Source of the DNA: an uncultured Oscillospiraceae bacterium
GTDB lineage: Bacteria; Bacillota; Clostridia; Oscillospirales; Oscillospiraceae
Direction: 5' to 3'
Assembly: GCA_947632175.1 (NCBI GenBank)
Contig: CANROC010000001.1
Location: 62,001 to 126,000, forward strand
DNA: 64,000 nt
In this document: piece after piece, positions 44,936-53,200 of the stretch
Numbering within the stretch: the first letter of the stretch is position 1
Layout of the letters: each line of letters starts with the position of its first letter
Position numbers and translations under genes: made by a program
The notes under the pieces: generated by a model
What the model was told of the DNA's origin: nothing
What the model saw: only the letters and a program-made list of their open reading frames with translations
Database searches by the model: none

Positions 44936-45487
44936 TCACCTGTTCAGCATGAGCTTCGCCCGCTCCAGGGCGAAGACGATGAGGGGGATGAGGACGATGT
45001 GGAGGATGATGCCGGGGACGGCGTTCAGGACCGCGCCGGCCAGGAAAGCGGAGAACGGGAAGGTGGTGTGCTGAAGACCGGCGAAGACAAACCGGACCGC
45101 GCCCCAGACGAGGCGGCCCGCCACCATGGCGGCCAGGAGCGAGACATAGACGGCCCAGGGCTTTTTGGGCAGGAGCTTATAGCCAAGCCCCGCCACGGCG
45201 CCGTAGGTCGCCATCTCAAAGGCCATGAAGGCCGCGCCGGGCATGGGCGGCATCCCGAAAATGGCGCTGCGCAAAAGGGGCGCTATGAACCCCACCGCCA
45301 GGCCCCAGGGCCAGCCGCAGACGAATCCGCACAGCAGGGCCGGGATGTGCAGGGGCGACAGCGCCGCGCCGATCTCCGGGATCTGGCCCGTCAAAAACGG
45401 GAGCACCATGGCCAGCGCCAGGAAGAGGGCGGCATAGACGAGCTTCAGGATGGCGAGCCGCGAGCGGCTCATGGTTTCGGTTTTCAT
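44936..45487 (-). CDS. ECF transporter S component, substrate unknown
   Basis: 183 residues, six hydrophobic helices. Seen: LVYAALFLALAMVLPFLTGQIP, ALSPLHIPALLCGFVCGWPWGLAVGFIAPLLRS, FGMPPMPGAAFMAFEMATYG. This pattern belongs to the vitamin-type ECF S components (pantothenate and thiamine relatives are the nearest guess). It would bind a micronutrient and dock to a shared EcfAAT motor. It sits alone, downstream of a 140-nt structured leader with an intrinsic terminator, so ligand- or signal-controlled expression is likely. Confidence 0.85.
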   Translation of the reverse strand: MKTETMSRSRLAILKLVYAALFLALAMVLPFLTGQIPEIGAALSPLHIPALLCGFVCGWPWGLAVGFIAPLLRSAIFGMPPMPGAAFMAFEMATYGAVAGLGYKLLPKKPWAVYVSLLAAMVAGRLVWGAVRFVFAGLQHTTFPFSAFLAGAVLNAVPGIILHIVLIPLIVFALERAKLMLNR

Positions 45488-45627
45488 AGGACGACCTCCA
45501 AAAAAGTAAAAGGTATCATGGCCCTCTGCCGGGACCGCGATACCTTCCTGATACCGATGTTCGCCGTTTGAAAAGGACGCGCGCGGCGGCTTCTGCCGCT
45601 TTCGATCGGCTTCTGCCGGTCGATGGA
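45488..45627 (-). promoter_or_regulatory. Structured leader with terminator, possible riboswitch of unknown class
   Basis: The leader has two successive hairpins with the same core, CGGC-AGAA-GCCG (45588-45628). Later come two copies of GGTATC, the second of which pairs with GATACC to form a terminator (45500-45546: AAGGTATC, inner GGTCC/GGGCC, GATACCTT, then U-rich ACTTTTTT). The ribosome site GGAGG follows. No known riboswitch class was recognised. Confidence 0.55.
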
Positions 45628-45656
45628 ATTGTACCAGACTTTTCCCCGGCGGTCAA
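45628..45656 (-). promoter_or_regulatory. SigA promoter of the ECF S component
   Basis: TTGACC (45656-45651), 17-bp spacer, TACAAT (45633-45628). The -35 element overlaps the stop codon of the gene upstream. Confidence 0.75.
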
Positions 45657-46087
45657 GACTTATATTTGAAATGCTCGTAAATTTTTCGTCCGGCGAGGAT
45701 GAGAAAATGCAGGATCAGCGCCCCCACCGCGGCGGCGGCGTTGCCGCCTCCCACGGACACGCCGTAGGCGGAGGCCACGTACACCGCGTAGGAGGGCCCT
45801 GCCCCCGGCGCTCCCGCGGCCATGGAGGCGTAGTAGGCCACGTCCGCCACCACCAGGAGCGCCAGTCCCAGAAGGAAGGGCTCCATGATGAGGATGGGCC
45901 GCTCCACCGCGGCCATCATCACCGTCTGGGCCGCCAGAGACAGGAAGAAGAACACGGACGCCATGTGAAGGGCGCCGCGAAAGAGCATATCGTCCGCAAA
46001 CATCAAAACGCCGGGCACGGCGAAGAAGAAAACGGCAATGAGCGCCGCCGACACGCCGGGCCTCCGGTCCGTAAACGATTTGATCAT
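45653..46087 (-). CDS. Four-helix membrane protein, unknown function
   Basis: 144 residues. About four hydrophobic segments: ALIAVFFFAVPGVLMFA, LHMASVFFFLSLAAQTVMMAA, FLLGLALLVVADVAYYASM, and GNAAAAVGALILHFLILA, with a short basic C-terminus (RKIYEHFKYKS). No family recognised. ATG at 46087 follows GGGAGGAGAACGG and overlaps the DUF951 stop (ATGA), so it is co-translated in the rarA operon. Confidence 0.75.
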   Translation of the reverse strand: MIKSFTDRRPGVSAALIAVFFFAVPGVLMFADDMLFRGALHMASVFFFLSLAAQTVMMAAVERPILIMEPFLLGLALLVVADVAYYASMAAGAPGAGPSYAVYVASAYGVSVGGGNAAAAVGALILHFLILAGRKIYEHFKYKS

Positions 46088-46272
46088 CCGTTCTCCTCCC
46101 TCTCTATCCGCTTTATTCCCCGCTCCACCTTGGACCGGGGGCTCATGATCTCCCGCCCGCAGCCAAGGCAGGTGAGCTTGAAATCCGCGCCGACTCTCGT
46201 GACCCGCCACTCCGTCGAACCGCAGGGGTGGGGCTTTTTCATGACGAGCTTATCGCCCACTCTCACGTCCAT
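46084..46272 (-). CDS. DUF951 family small protein
   Basis: 62 residues matching DUF951 (YyzM): VGDKLVMKKPHPCGSTEWRVTRVGADFKLTCLGCGREIMSPRS. One Cys in HPCG and two in CLGCG could bind metal. In Bacillus the homologue lies near the chromosome-partition genes; its function is unknown. It overlaps both the rarA end and the next gene. Confidence 0.93.
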   Translation of the reverse strand: MDVRVGDKLVMKKPHPCGSTEWRVTRVGADFKLTCLGCGREIMSPRSKVERGIKRIEREENG

Positions 46273-47536
46273 CGTTCTCCCCCTTTATGGCGTCCCAGTA
46301 TTGCTTGGCCTGCCGCTCCACCTTGTTGTCGCCGTATTCGTAGTAGTGAGCGTCCTTGAGCGTGTCGGGCAGATACTGCTGCTTTACCCAGTGGTTTGGG
46401 AAATTATGGGGGTAGAGATACCCCTGCTCCCGCTCAAAGCCCGTGCCGTCGGCGTGGACGTTCTGGAGCTCGCGGGGGATGGGGCCGGCCTTCCCGGCGT
46501 TCACGTCGGCGAAAGCGCGGTCAATGGCCTCCACCACGGAGTTGGACTTGGGCGCGGTGGCCAGGAGGATCACCGCCTGGGCCAAAGGCAGTCTGGCCTC
46601 CGGCATCCCCAGCTGGAGGGCCGAGTCCACGCAGGCTTTCACGATGGCCGCCGCCTGGGGGTAGGCCATGCCGATGTCCTCGCTGGCGGAGCAGAGAATC
46701 CGCCGGCACGCCCCCGCCAGGTCCCCGGCGCTCAGCGCCCGGGCCAGGTAGTGGAGCGCCGCGTCCACATCCGACCCCCGCAGGGACTTCATGAGGGCGG
46801 AAACGGAGTCGAAATGCTGGTCCCCGTCCCGGTCGTAGCGCATGGCGTTCTTCTGGGCCACGGTTTTGGCGTCCTCTAAAGTGATTTGAAGTTTCCCGTC
46901 CTCTCCTCTCGCCGCGGCGGTGAAGAGAAGCTCCACGGCGTTGACGCTCTTGCGCACGTCCCCGCCGGAGGAGGCGGCGATGTGCTCCAAAACGCCCTCC
47001 CCGATGTCCGCCTCGCCGAAGCGCTCGGCGGCAATCTTCGCCGCCCGCTTCACGGCGCACAGCACATCCTCGGCGGTGAGCTCCTTGAACTCAAAGACGG
47101 TGGAGCGGCTTAAAACCGCGTTGTACACGTAAAAATAGGGGTTCTCCGTGGTGGAGGCGATGAGGGTGATCTTCCCGTTCTCGATGAACTCCAGAAGGCT
47201 CTGCTGCTGTTTTTTGTTGAAATACTGGATCTCGTCGAGATAGAGAAGCACGCCGTTGGGCACGAGGAACGTGTCGAGCTCGGCGATAATGTCCTTAATG
47301 TCCTGCAGGGACGCCGTGGTGGCGTTGAGCCGCCGCAGCTCCCGCTTCGTCTCCCGCGCGATGATGTTGGCCACGGTTGTCTTGCCGGAGCCGGAGGGGC
47401 CGTAGAAAATCATGTTGGGGATCTGGCCGGAGGCGATGATGCGCCGGAGAAGGCCGTTTTCCCCCAGAATATGCTTTTGCCCGTAGACCTCGTCCAGGGT
47501 CTGGGGCCGTATCTCGTCCGCCAGGGGCCTATACAT
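46250..47536 (-). CDS. rarA: Replication-associated recombination protein A, AAA+ ATPase
   Basis: 428 residues. Clamp-loader-like AAA+ core: MIFYGPSGSGKTTVANII (Walker A, about 45-62), LLYLDEIQYF (Walker B), STTENPYF (sensor 1), GGDVRKSVNAVE (sensor 2). The C-terminal tetramerisation part contains RGSDVDAALHYLARALSAGD and IGMAYPQAA. It works at stalled replication forks with single-stranded DNA binding protein. ATG at 47536 is spaced eight bases from GGAG; GTG at 47542 is too close. Confidence 0.95.
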   Translation of the reverse strand: MYRPLADEIRPQTLDEVYGQKHILGENGLLRRIIASGQIPNMIFYGPSGSGKTTVANIIARETKRELRRLNATTASLQDIKDIIAELDTFLVPNGVLLYLDEIQYFNKKQQQSLLEFIENGKITLIASTTENPYFYVYNAVLSRSTVFEFKELTAEDVLCAVKRAAKIAAERFGEADIGEGVLEHIAASSGGDVRKSVNAVELLFTAAARGEDGKLQITLEDAKTVAQKNAMRYDRDGDQHFDSVSALMKSLRGSDVDAALHYLARALSAGDLAGACRRILCSASEDIGMAYPQAAAIVKACVDSALQLGMPEARLPLAQAVILLATAPKSNSVVEAIDRAFADVNAGKAGPIPRELQNVHADGTGFEREQGYLYPHNFPNHWVKQQYLPDTLKDAHYYEYGDNKVERQAKQYWDAIKGENDGRESGR

Positions 47537-47538
47537 GG

Positions 47539-48090
47539 TCACAGCTCCTCTCCCACCGGCGGCAGATACCAGCGCCGCCGAAATTCCTGAATATCCGCCC
47601 GCGTCAGCTCATCTAAAAGCAGCAGCGCCGCCGCGTGGGCGTCGCTCCCCGCCCGGTGGTGGTCCAGGGCGATGTCCAAATATGTACAAAGCGTATTGAG
47701 CTTCTTGTCCGGCAAAAAGGGATAGCACCGCCGCGCCAGCTGGCAGGTACACACGTACGGGGCCTCGGGCTTCCAGAAGATGCCGTAATGCCCCAGGCAC
47801 TTGCTCAAAACCCCCATGTCGAAGGGCGCGTTGTGGGCGACAAGCGTCCCGGTGTCGAAGACGGGCCGGAGCGCCCGCCACACCTCCGGGAAGGCGGGGG
47901 CCTCCGCGGCGGCCTCCGGGGTGATGCCGGTGAGGCGCACGTTGAAGGAGCTGAAGAACGTCTCCGGGTTTATGAGCGTGTCGTACTCCCAGACGATTTG
48001 GCCTGCCTCCACCACGGAGACGCCAATGGCGCTCATCCGGTCGTTGCGGAAATTGGGCGTCTCCACGTCAAAGACCACAAACCGCTCCAT
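47539..48090 (-). CDS. DnaQ-like 3'-5' exonuclease
   Basis: 183 residues with the DEDDh exonuclease pattern: VVFDVETPN (D, E), AHNAPFDMGVL (D), and DHHRAGSDAHAAALL (H, D). It may proofread or trim DNA or RNA; alone it resembles the polymerase III epsilon family without a polymerase partner. ATG at 48090 follows GAGGTGAGGGC. It is the first gene of the operon continuing into rarA, DUF951 and the small membrane protein. Confidence 0.9.
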   Translation of the reverse strand: MERFVVFDVETPNFRNDRMSAIGVSVVEAGQIVWEYDTLINPETFFSSFNVRLTGITPEAAAEAPAFPEVWRALRPVFDTGTLVAHNAPFDMGVLSKCLGHYGIFWKPEAPYVCTCQLARRCYPFLPDKKLNTLCTYLDIALDHHRAGSDAHAAALLLLDELTRADIQEFRRRWYLPPVGEEL

Positions 48091-48115
48091 GCCCTCACCT
48101 CTTTCTCTTCCCCGC

Positions 48116-48167
48116 ATTATATCATTATCTTCCCGCGGTTGCAAGTCTCCGAGAGATGTGTTATACT
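48116..48167. promoter_or_regulatory. Divergent SigA promoters sharing one -35 hexamer
   Basis: TTGCAA at 48139-48144 is its own reverse complement. To the left (minus strand) a 17-bp spacer leads to TATAAT (48121-48116) for the exonuclease-rarA operon. To the right a 17-bp spacer leads to TATACT (48162-48167) for nth. Both promoters use exactly the same six base pairs. Confidence 0.8.
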
Positions 48168-48197
48168 GGGAAAAAACTCGAAAAAGGTCGTGAACCC

Positions 48198-48848
48198 ATG
48201 GACAAAGCCACATCGGACGAGATCGTCGCGCGGTTGGAAAAGGCATACCCCCTGGCATCGTGTACCCTGGACTACGACGACGCCTACCATCTGCTGGTCA
48301 GCGTGCGTCTGGCCGCCCAGTGTACCGACGCCCGTGTCAACGAGGTCACCCCGGCGCTCTTTGAGCGCTTTCCCACGGTGAAGGATATGGCCCAGGCGGA
48401 CGTTGCGGAGGTAGAGCAGTACATCCGCTCCTGCGGCTTTTACCACGGCAAGGCCCGGGACATCGTCAACGCCGCCATCATGATCGAGACGCGGTTTTCC
48501 GGACGCGTCCCGGACAACATGGACGACCTCCTCAAGCTCCCCGGCGTGGGCCGCAAGAGCGCCAATCTCATCCTGGGCGACGTCTACAACGCCCCCGGCG
48601 CCGTGGTGGTGGACACCCACTGCATCCGCATCACCAACCTCTTAGGCTACGTGGACACCAAAGACCCGGCCAAGATCGAGCCCATCCTGCGCGCGATCCT
48701 CCCCCCGGACAAGTCAAGCGACTTCTGCCACCGGATGGTCCTCCACGGCCGCGCCGTCTGCGTGGCCCGCCGCCCCCAGTGCGAATCCTGCGTCCTGGCG
48801 GACCTGTGCCGCCATTACAACAAACAAAATGAGGAGGAAACGGTATGA
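48198..48848 (+). CDS. nth: Endonuclease III
   Basis: 216 residues. Seen: helix-hairpin-helix LPGVGRKSANLI with the catalytic Lys, VDTHCIRITNLLG with the catalytic Asp, and the C-terminal iron-sulfur cluster ligands CVARRPQCESCVLADLC (C-x6-C-x2-C-x5-C). It is a bifunctional DNA glycosylase/AP lyase for oxidised pyrimidines. ATG at 48198 lies ten bases after AAGGT. It overlaps the SLH protein gene by ATGA, an unusual partner. Confidence 0.95.
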   Translation: MDKATSDEIVARLEKAYPLASCTLDYDDAYHLLVSVRLAAQCTDARVNEVTPALFERFPTVKDMAQADVAEVEQYIRSCGFYHGKARDIVNAAIMIETRFSGRVPDNMDDLLKLPGVGRKSANLILGDVYNAPGAVVVDTHCIRITNLLGYVDTKDPAKIEPILRAILPPDKSSDFCHRMVLHGRAVCVARRPQCESCVLADLCRHYNKQNEEETV

Positions 48849-50029
48849 AAAAACGGATTTTTGCCCTAATTTTGGCCCTGACGCTGCTTCTGTCCATGTC
48901 CCTGACCGCCGGCGCGACGGGACACGTCATGGAGTGCCGCCTGGGAGGGACGTACTTCAACAGTCTCGGCGAGGCGCTGAAGGTCTACAGGGAGGGGGAC
49001 GTCATCGAGCTTCTGGTGGAGCTCCACAAATGCTGCCAACTGGCGCCCAATGACGGCGAGATCCGCGTCCGGGGCGTGAACGGCGTGCAGGTGTATGACG
49101 ATCTCTTTACCGTAGGCGTCCACCAGGAGTTTCAGCACCGGGTAGAGGGGGACGTCCACATCTTTCAGTGTGTTGACCTCATACCCGACCCCTCCTGGCC
49201 GGAGGTGACGGTGGAGGAGGGCACCGTGCCCTACGGCAGTATGCACGTAACGGACGCTTACTCCTGGCCGGGGGACACCGTCCGGGTGGAGGTGTCCCCG
49301 TACCCCGGCTGTGAGCTTGCGTCTTTCACGGTGCTGGACAGCGAGTTTAACGTAATCCCCTCCTGGCCGGCGGAGAAGGCCGACTGCGGCAGCTTCGTGA
49401 CTTATGAGTTCGTCCTCCCGGCGGAGCGCCTGCCCGTGAAGATCTACGCCGCCATCCGCCCCGCGGGCTGGACGGACGAGGACTGCCCCAGTGAACACTT
49501 CACCGACGTGGAGGAGGACGCCTGGTATCACCTGGCGGTGGACGAGCTGGTGACGCGGGGGGTCCTCAACGGCCGGACGCTTCACACCATTGAGCCCCAC
49601 GGGACGCTGACCCGCGCCGAGGCGGTGACCATCCTCCACCGGCTCATGAACTGCCCCGAGACGGCCTACGCTCCCGTCTACACCGACGTGCCGGAGGGCG
49701 CGTGGTATACCGACGCCGTCCTGTGGGCGACCGCCGAGGGCGTTGTCAACGGCGTGGGCAACGGCCGCTTCGCCCCGGACGACCCGCTGACCTGGGAACA
49801 GCTCTTGGTCATGCTCCTGCGCCTCTCCGGCGAGGAGTACGATTTCTTCCGCCTCGACACCGAGGAGGCCGTGCGGGCCGGCGAGGTCAGCGCCTACGCC
49901 GCTGACGCTCTCACCTGGGCGCTGGACAACGGCATCTACGCTGACGACCCCATCCACGGCCACGCTGTCCCCACCCGCGCCGAAACCGCCGTCACCGTCT
50001 ACCTCTACCTCCAAAGCCGCGCCGGGTGA
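48845..50029 (+). CDS. Secreted protein with three SLH domains
   Basis: 394 residues with a clear signal peptide (MKKRIFALILALTLLLSMS, cut after AGATG). An N-terminal region (about 30-210) has no recognised family. Three S-layer homology domains follow: FTDVEEDAWYHLAVDELVTRGVLNG (about 218-275), YTDVPEGAWYTDAVLWATAEGVVNG (about 280-335), and AYAADALTWALDNGIYAD (about 350-394). SLH domains bind pyruvylated cell-wall polysaccharide. GGAGG precedes the ATG inside the nth end. Confidence 0.92.
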   Translation: MKKRIFALILALTLLLSMSLTAGATGHVMECRLGGTYFNSLGEALKVYREGDVIELLVELHKCCQLAPNDGEIRVRGVNGVQVYDDLFTVGVHQEFQHRVEGDVHIFQCVDLIPDPSWPEVTVEEGTVPYGSMHVTDAYSWPGDTVRVEVSPYPGCELASFTVLDSEFNVIPSWPAEKADCGSFVTYEFVLPAERLPVKIYAAIRPAGWTDEDCPSEHFTDVEEDAWYHLAVDELVTRGVLNGRTLHTIEPHGTLTRAEAVTILHRLMNCPETAYAPVYTDVPEGAWYTDAVLWATAEGVVNGVGNGRFAPDDPLTWEQLLVMLLRLSGEEYDFFRLDTEEAVRAGEVSAYAADALTWALDNGIYADDPIHGHAVPTRAETAVTVYLYLQSRAG

Positions 50030-50039
50030 AAAAGGTATG

Positions 50040-50705
50040 CGGTTTCGCCGCATTCTTCGATTTCCCCAGGCGGCCCGTTTCGCAAGGTCCCCAAACTTGC
50101 CGCAGCGTTTTTCCGTTTTATCGAAACCGGTCCGTCACGCAACGTGCCACGGGCGGACACATGGCTCCGCCCCTACGGGGGATATGGGAGGTTATACCAT
50201 TCAACCGACATGGGAGGTCATCGCAACGCGGGCCGCCAGGAGTGGCGGCCCCTACGGCGTAATTGGAACGGGTTCGATTTGTCGAAACCGCTCTGTCATC
50301 CAACGCTCGCTTCCCCCCTGCCCCCCTCCTACGAGGAGGGGGCCCTGAGACGGAGACGGGCGCGAATTTTCGAAACGTTTCCCATACCTTACCCTGTAGG
50401 GGCCGCCACTCCTGGCGGCCCGCACGCAGCACATCCGGTTTCTCGAAAGCGTCCGTTACGCTCCACGGGCTCGAATACCCCGCCGCCGCCGCCGCGGCGG
50501 CACCCCTTTTTCCGAAAAAGGGGGCAGGGGGATTCGAGCCCCCTTCCTTCGTCCCCCCGTCCCCGCCGCGCGGGCAAATCAAAGCCTGCGCCGCAGGCGC
50601 AACCTTTTTCGCCCCCTCCTCGTAGGAGGGGGGGCAGGGGGGCAGCGAGCGTTGGACATGAGAGCGGTCCCGATGAACGCACCCACCCCCTGCCCCCTCC
50701 CAAAG
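50040..50705 (+). repeat. Mosaic hairpin array 8
   Basis: Fills the convergent SLH/rqcH junction. Contains D (one mismatch: GGGCGGAC/GCTCCGCCC), A, E, reversed A, a long (CCG)n(CGG)n hairpin near 50480, the A/T-rich T hairpin, GCGCC hairpins and E. It has the same polarity as arrays 1-4. Confidence 0.85.
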
Positions 50706-50724
50706 GGAGGGACTCTTTTTCGCT

Positions 50725-52485
50725 CTATTTCCCCCTCAGCCTCTCCGCCAATTCCTCGTCCGGGGCGGCTATGACCGTGCGATAGGTGTGGTAGATGACC
50801 ATGCCGGGCCTCCCGCCGGCGGGCTTTTTGAGGTGGCGGACCTCGGTGACGTCCACGGGGACCTTGTCCGCGCCGCGGCCCTGGGAGTAGAGGGCGGCGA
50901 GGGAGGCGGCCTCCCGGACGGTCTGCTCGTCCGGGGCCTTGCCCTCGCAGGAGATGACCACGTGGGCGCCGTGGAGCTTGGAGGCGTGGAGCCACAGGTC
51001 CGTCTTGGCGCTGTCCCGGAGGGACAGGGCGTCGTTCTGGGCGTTGTTCCGGCCCACACGGATGAGAAAGCCGGCGGTGGAGCGAAAGCGCATAGGCTGG
51101 CTGGGCTGGCGCTTGGGCTGTCCCCGCTTAATGGGGGCGCGCAGATACCCGCCCTCCGTCAGCTCCTGGCGGATGTCCGCAAGGTCCCGCTCCGTCTCGG
51201 CCCGGTCCAGCTCCTCCAGGACACTCTCGAGGTACGCAAGCTCCCCCTCCCCGGCGGCGATCTGCTCCGTGAGATGCGCCCGGGCGCTCTTGGCGCGGGC
51301 GTAGTCCTTATAATATTTGGCGGCATTCTGCTGTGGCGTCTTCAGGGGATCCAGGGCGACGCGGCGGACGCCGCCCTCCGGGGCGTAGAAGTCCTCCGCC
51401 GCAAGCTCCGTCTGGCCCTTTTTCATGGCGTAGAGGTTGGCGGTGATGAGGTCGCCGCACTCCCGGTACCAGTCGCGCTTTTCCGTATCCGCAAGCTCCC
51501 GGCGCTGGGCCTCCAGCTTGCGCGTAAGGCGCTCCCGGGCGTTTTTCACGGTCCTCAAAAGCTCCCGCGCCCGCTGGCGGCGGCGGTCCTGGGCGTCCTT
51601 CCGGGCGTAAAAGGCGTCCAGCAGCGCCGAAAAGCTCTCAAGCTCCGTGCAAACGTACCCCGCCCCGTACTGGGTAAGGGCCAGCCAGCTGTAGTCCAGC
51701 GGCTCCCCGTCCGGGCCGGCGACCATGGAGGGAACGGTCTGGCCGCCGTTCACCCGGTCCCGCGCCGCTGTAAGCTCCCGCGTCAGCGCCGCGCCGCCGT
51801 CCCTTTCCCGGATCTCAAAGACCCGCGGGGACACGTCGCCGTAAGCCCGGTGGCAAAGCTCCCGGGCCGTCAGGGGCGAGAAGCCCAGAAACGCCCCCAG
51901 GAGGCACCGGTCCGCCTCCCGGTCGGCCTCGAAGCCAGCCACGGCGGCGGCCACGTCCCCGTCGGACATGGCCAGGAGGTCCGCTTTCTCCTGCATGGGC
52001 GGCAGGCGGTAGCGCATCCCCGGCAGGACCGCCCGCTTCTCCTCCGCCGAGCCCACCCGGTAGAGGCAGTCGGTGATCACGCCCTCCCCGTCGGTGAGGA
52101 TGACGTTGGCGGTGCGGCCCATGAGCTCCAGAATAAGCCCCCGCTCCTCCCCCTCCCCGAAGAGCCCGGGGGCGGCGAGGCGCATCGTGAGCACCCGGTC
52201 CGTGGCCGGCTGGGCCACCTCCAGAACGCGCGCGCCGATGAGGTGCTTGCGCAGGAGCATACAGAACATGGGCGGCTCCTGGGGCTTGTCGATGGCGGCC
52301 TCGGTAAAGTAGACCCGGGGCGCGCCGGCGGCGCCGCCGATCATCAGGTCCCGGCGGCGCTCCCCCTTGACGGTGAGGACCACCGCCCCCCGGGCGGGCT
52401 GTTGGATCTTCTCGATCTTCGCCCCGGTGAGCTCCGCCGCCAGCTCCCGGGCCAGGCCCTTTAAGAATAACGCGTCAAATCCCAT
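50725..52485 (-). CDS. rqcH: Rqc2 homologue RqcH (NFACT family)
   Basis: 586 residues. NFACT-N domain (MGFDALFLKGLARELAAELTGAKIEKI), a helix-hairpin-helix region, coiled coils (about 270-420), and the C-terminal NFACT-R domain with DLWLHASKLHGAHVVI. RqcH binds split 50S subunits with peptidyl-tRNA and adds alanine tails to stalled nascent chains. Older annotation calls it a fibronectin-binding protein. ATG at 52485 overlaps the end of mrnC by 11 bp. Confidence 0.94.
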   Translation of the reverse strand: MGFDALFLKGLARELAAELTGAKIEKIQQPARGAVVLTVKGERRRDLMIGGAAGAPRVYFTEAAIDKPQEPPMFCMLLRKHLIGARVLEVAQPATDRVLTMRLAAPGLFGEGEERGLILELMGRTANVILTDGEGVITDCLYRVGSAEEKRAVLPGMRYRLPPMQEKADLLAMSDGDVAAAVAGFEADREADRCLLGAFLGFSPLTARELCHRAYGDVSPRVFEIRERDGGAALTRELTAARDRVNGGQTVPSMVAGPDGEPLDYSWLALTQYGAGYVCTELESFSALLDAFYARKDAQDRRRQRARELLRTVKNARERLTRKLEAQRRELADTEKRDWYRECGDLITANLYAMKKGQTELAAEDFYAPEGGVRRVALDPLKTPQQNAAKYYKDYARAKSARAHLTEQIAAGEGELAYLESVLEELDRAETERDLADIRQELTEGGYLRAPIKRGQPKRQPSQPMRFRSTAGFLIRVGRNNAQNDALSLRDSAKTDLWLHASKLHGAHVVISCEGKAPDEQTVREAASLAALYSQGRGADKVPVDVTEVRHLKKPAGGRPGMVIYHTYRTVIAAPDEELAERLRGK

Positions 52486-52885
52486 GGCCGTCCTCCAAAG
52501 CCGCGGCGAAGAGCTCGTTCAACCGCTCCCGCCGCCCTTTTAAGTAAAGATACCCGAACACCGCCTCCAGCGCCGTGGCGGCGTGGTACTCCTGCAAGGT
52601 GGCCCCGTGGGGGATGGCGTGGGTCTTGGCGTTGCGGCCCCGCTTGTAGACCGCCGCCTCCTCCTCGGTAAAGAGCGGCAGGAGCCTCGCCGCCGCCGCG
52701 GCCTGGGCCGGGGCCTGCACCAGCGCCACCGTGGCCCGGTGGAGCCCGTGGTTCGTCTCCCGCCCCCGGGAGACGAGCCACGTCCGCGCCATCAGCTCAT
52801 AGACCGCGTCCCCCAGATGCGCCAGGGCCAGGGAGGAGAGATTTTGAAGCTGTGTGTCCGTCAGTTCGGCTGTAAAATAGTCCAT
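52475..52885 (-). CDS. mrnC: Mini-ribonuclease III
   Basis: 136 residues: SLALAHLGDAVYELMARTWL (RNase III signature, catalytic Asp/Glu), KRGRNAKTHAIPHGATLQEYHAATALEAVFGYLYLKG. It lacks the double-stranded RNA-binding domain, as MrnC does, and processes 23S rRNA ends. ATG at 52885 follows GAGGTGCTTTCT; a frame extending to 53014 passes through the divergent promoter region. Confidence 0.94.
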   Translation of the reverse strand: MDYFTAELTDTQLQNLSSLALAHLGDAVYELMARTWLVSRGRETNHGLHRATVALVQAPAQAAAAARLLPLFTEEEAAVYKRGRNAKTHAIPHGATLQEYHAATALEAVFGYLYLKGRRERLNELFAAALEDGHGI

Positions 52886-52964
52886 AGAAAGCACCTCAAT
52901 GTAGTCTGTGGCAATTTTACCATAATCCTTCGGAAAATTCCACTCCATATCTTCTCTTTGACCA

Positions 52965-52993
52965 TTGAACTTGCGAAAAAAAGGCTCTATAAT
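52965..52993 (+). promoter_or_regulatory. SigA promoter of the MarR-ABC exporter operon
   Basis: TTGAAC (52965-52970), 17-bp spacer, TATAAT (52988-52993). It yields a leader of about 200 nt. Confidence 0.78.
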
Positions 52994-53033
52994 GTGTCGT
53001 ATGCGACGTTTCATGGTAGCAAGCTACATTTTA

Positions 53034-53194
53034 ATACTAATATCTATTTAAAAGAAGACACCGAGCGGCGAGGATTTTTCGTGTCAGGCAAGGAAGACGC
53101 CGCAGGGAATACTGTATGTATTCCCAAGGCGGCTGACGCAGCATGGCGCGAAAAAGGCCGTCGCGAATGGCTTGTTTTAATTAGATATTAGTAT
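53034..53194 (+). promoter_or_regulatory. Structured leader closed by a long inverted repeat, before the MarR gene
   Basis: A 20-base arm (53034-53053, ATACTAATATCTATTTAAAA) matches the reverse complement of 53175-53194 at 19 of 20 positions. Inside are nested stems: TTTTTCG/CGAAAAA, GTCAG/CTGAC, GCCGC/GGCGGC and GGGAATAC/GTATTCCC. The right arm ends one base before AAGGAG. As RNA it would place the ribosome site at the foot of a long helix; as DNA the arms could be MarR operators. Confidence 0.65.
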
Positions 53195-53200
53195 AAGGAG

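Noticed and set aside
45488-45627. T-box leader
   Set aside because: AGGTATCGCGG resembles the T-box UGGNACCGCG only partly, the leader is short, and no specifier stem is visible.
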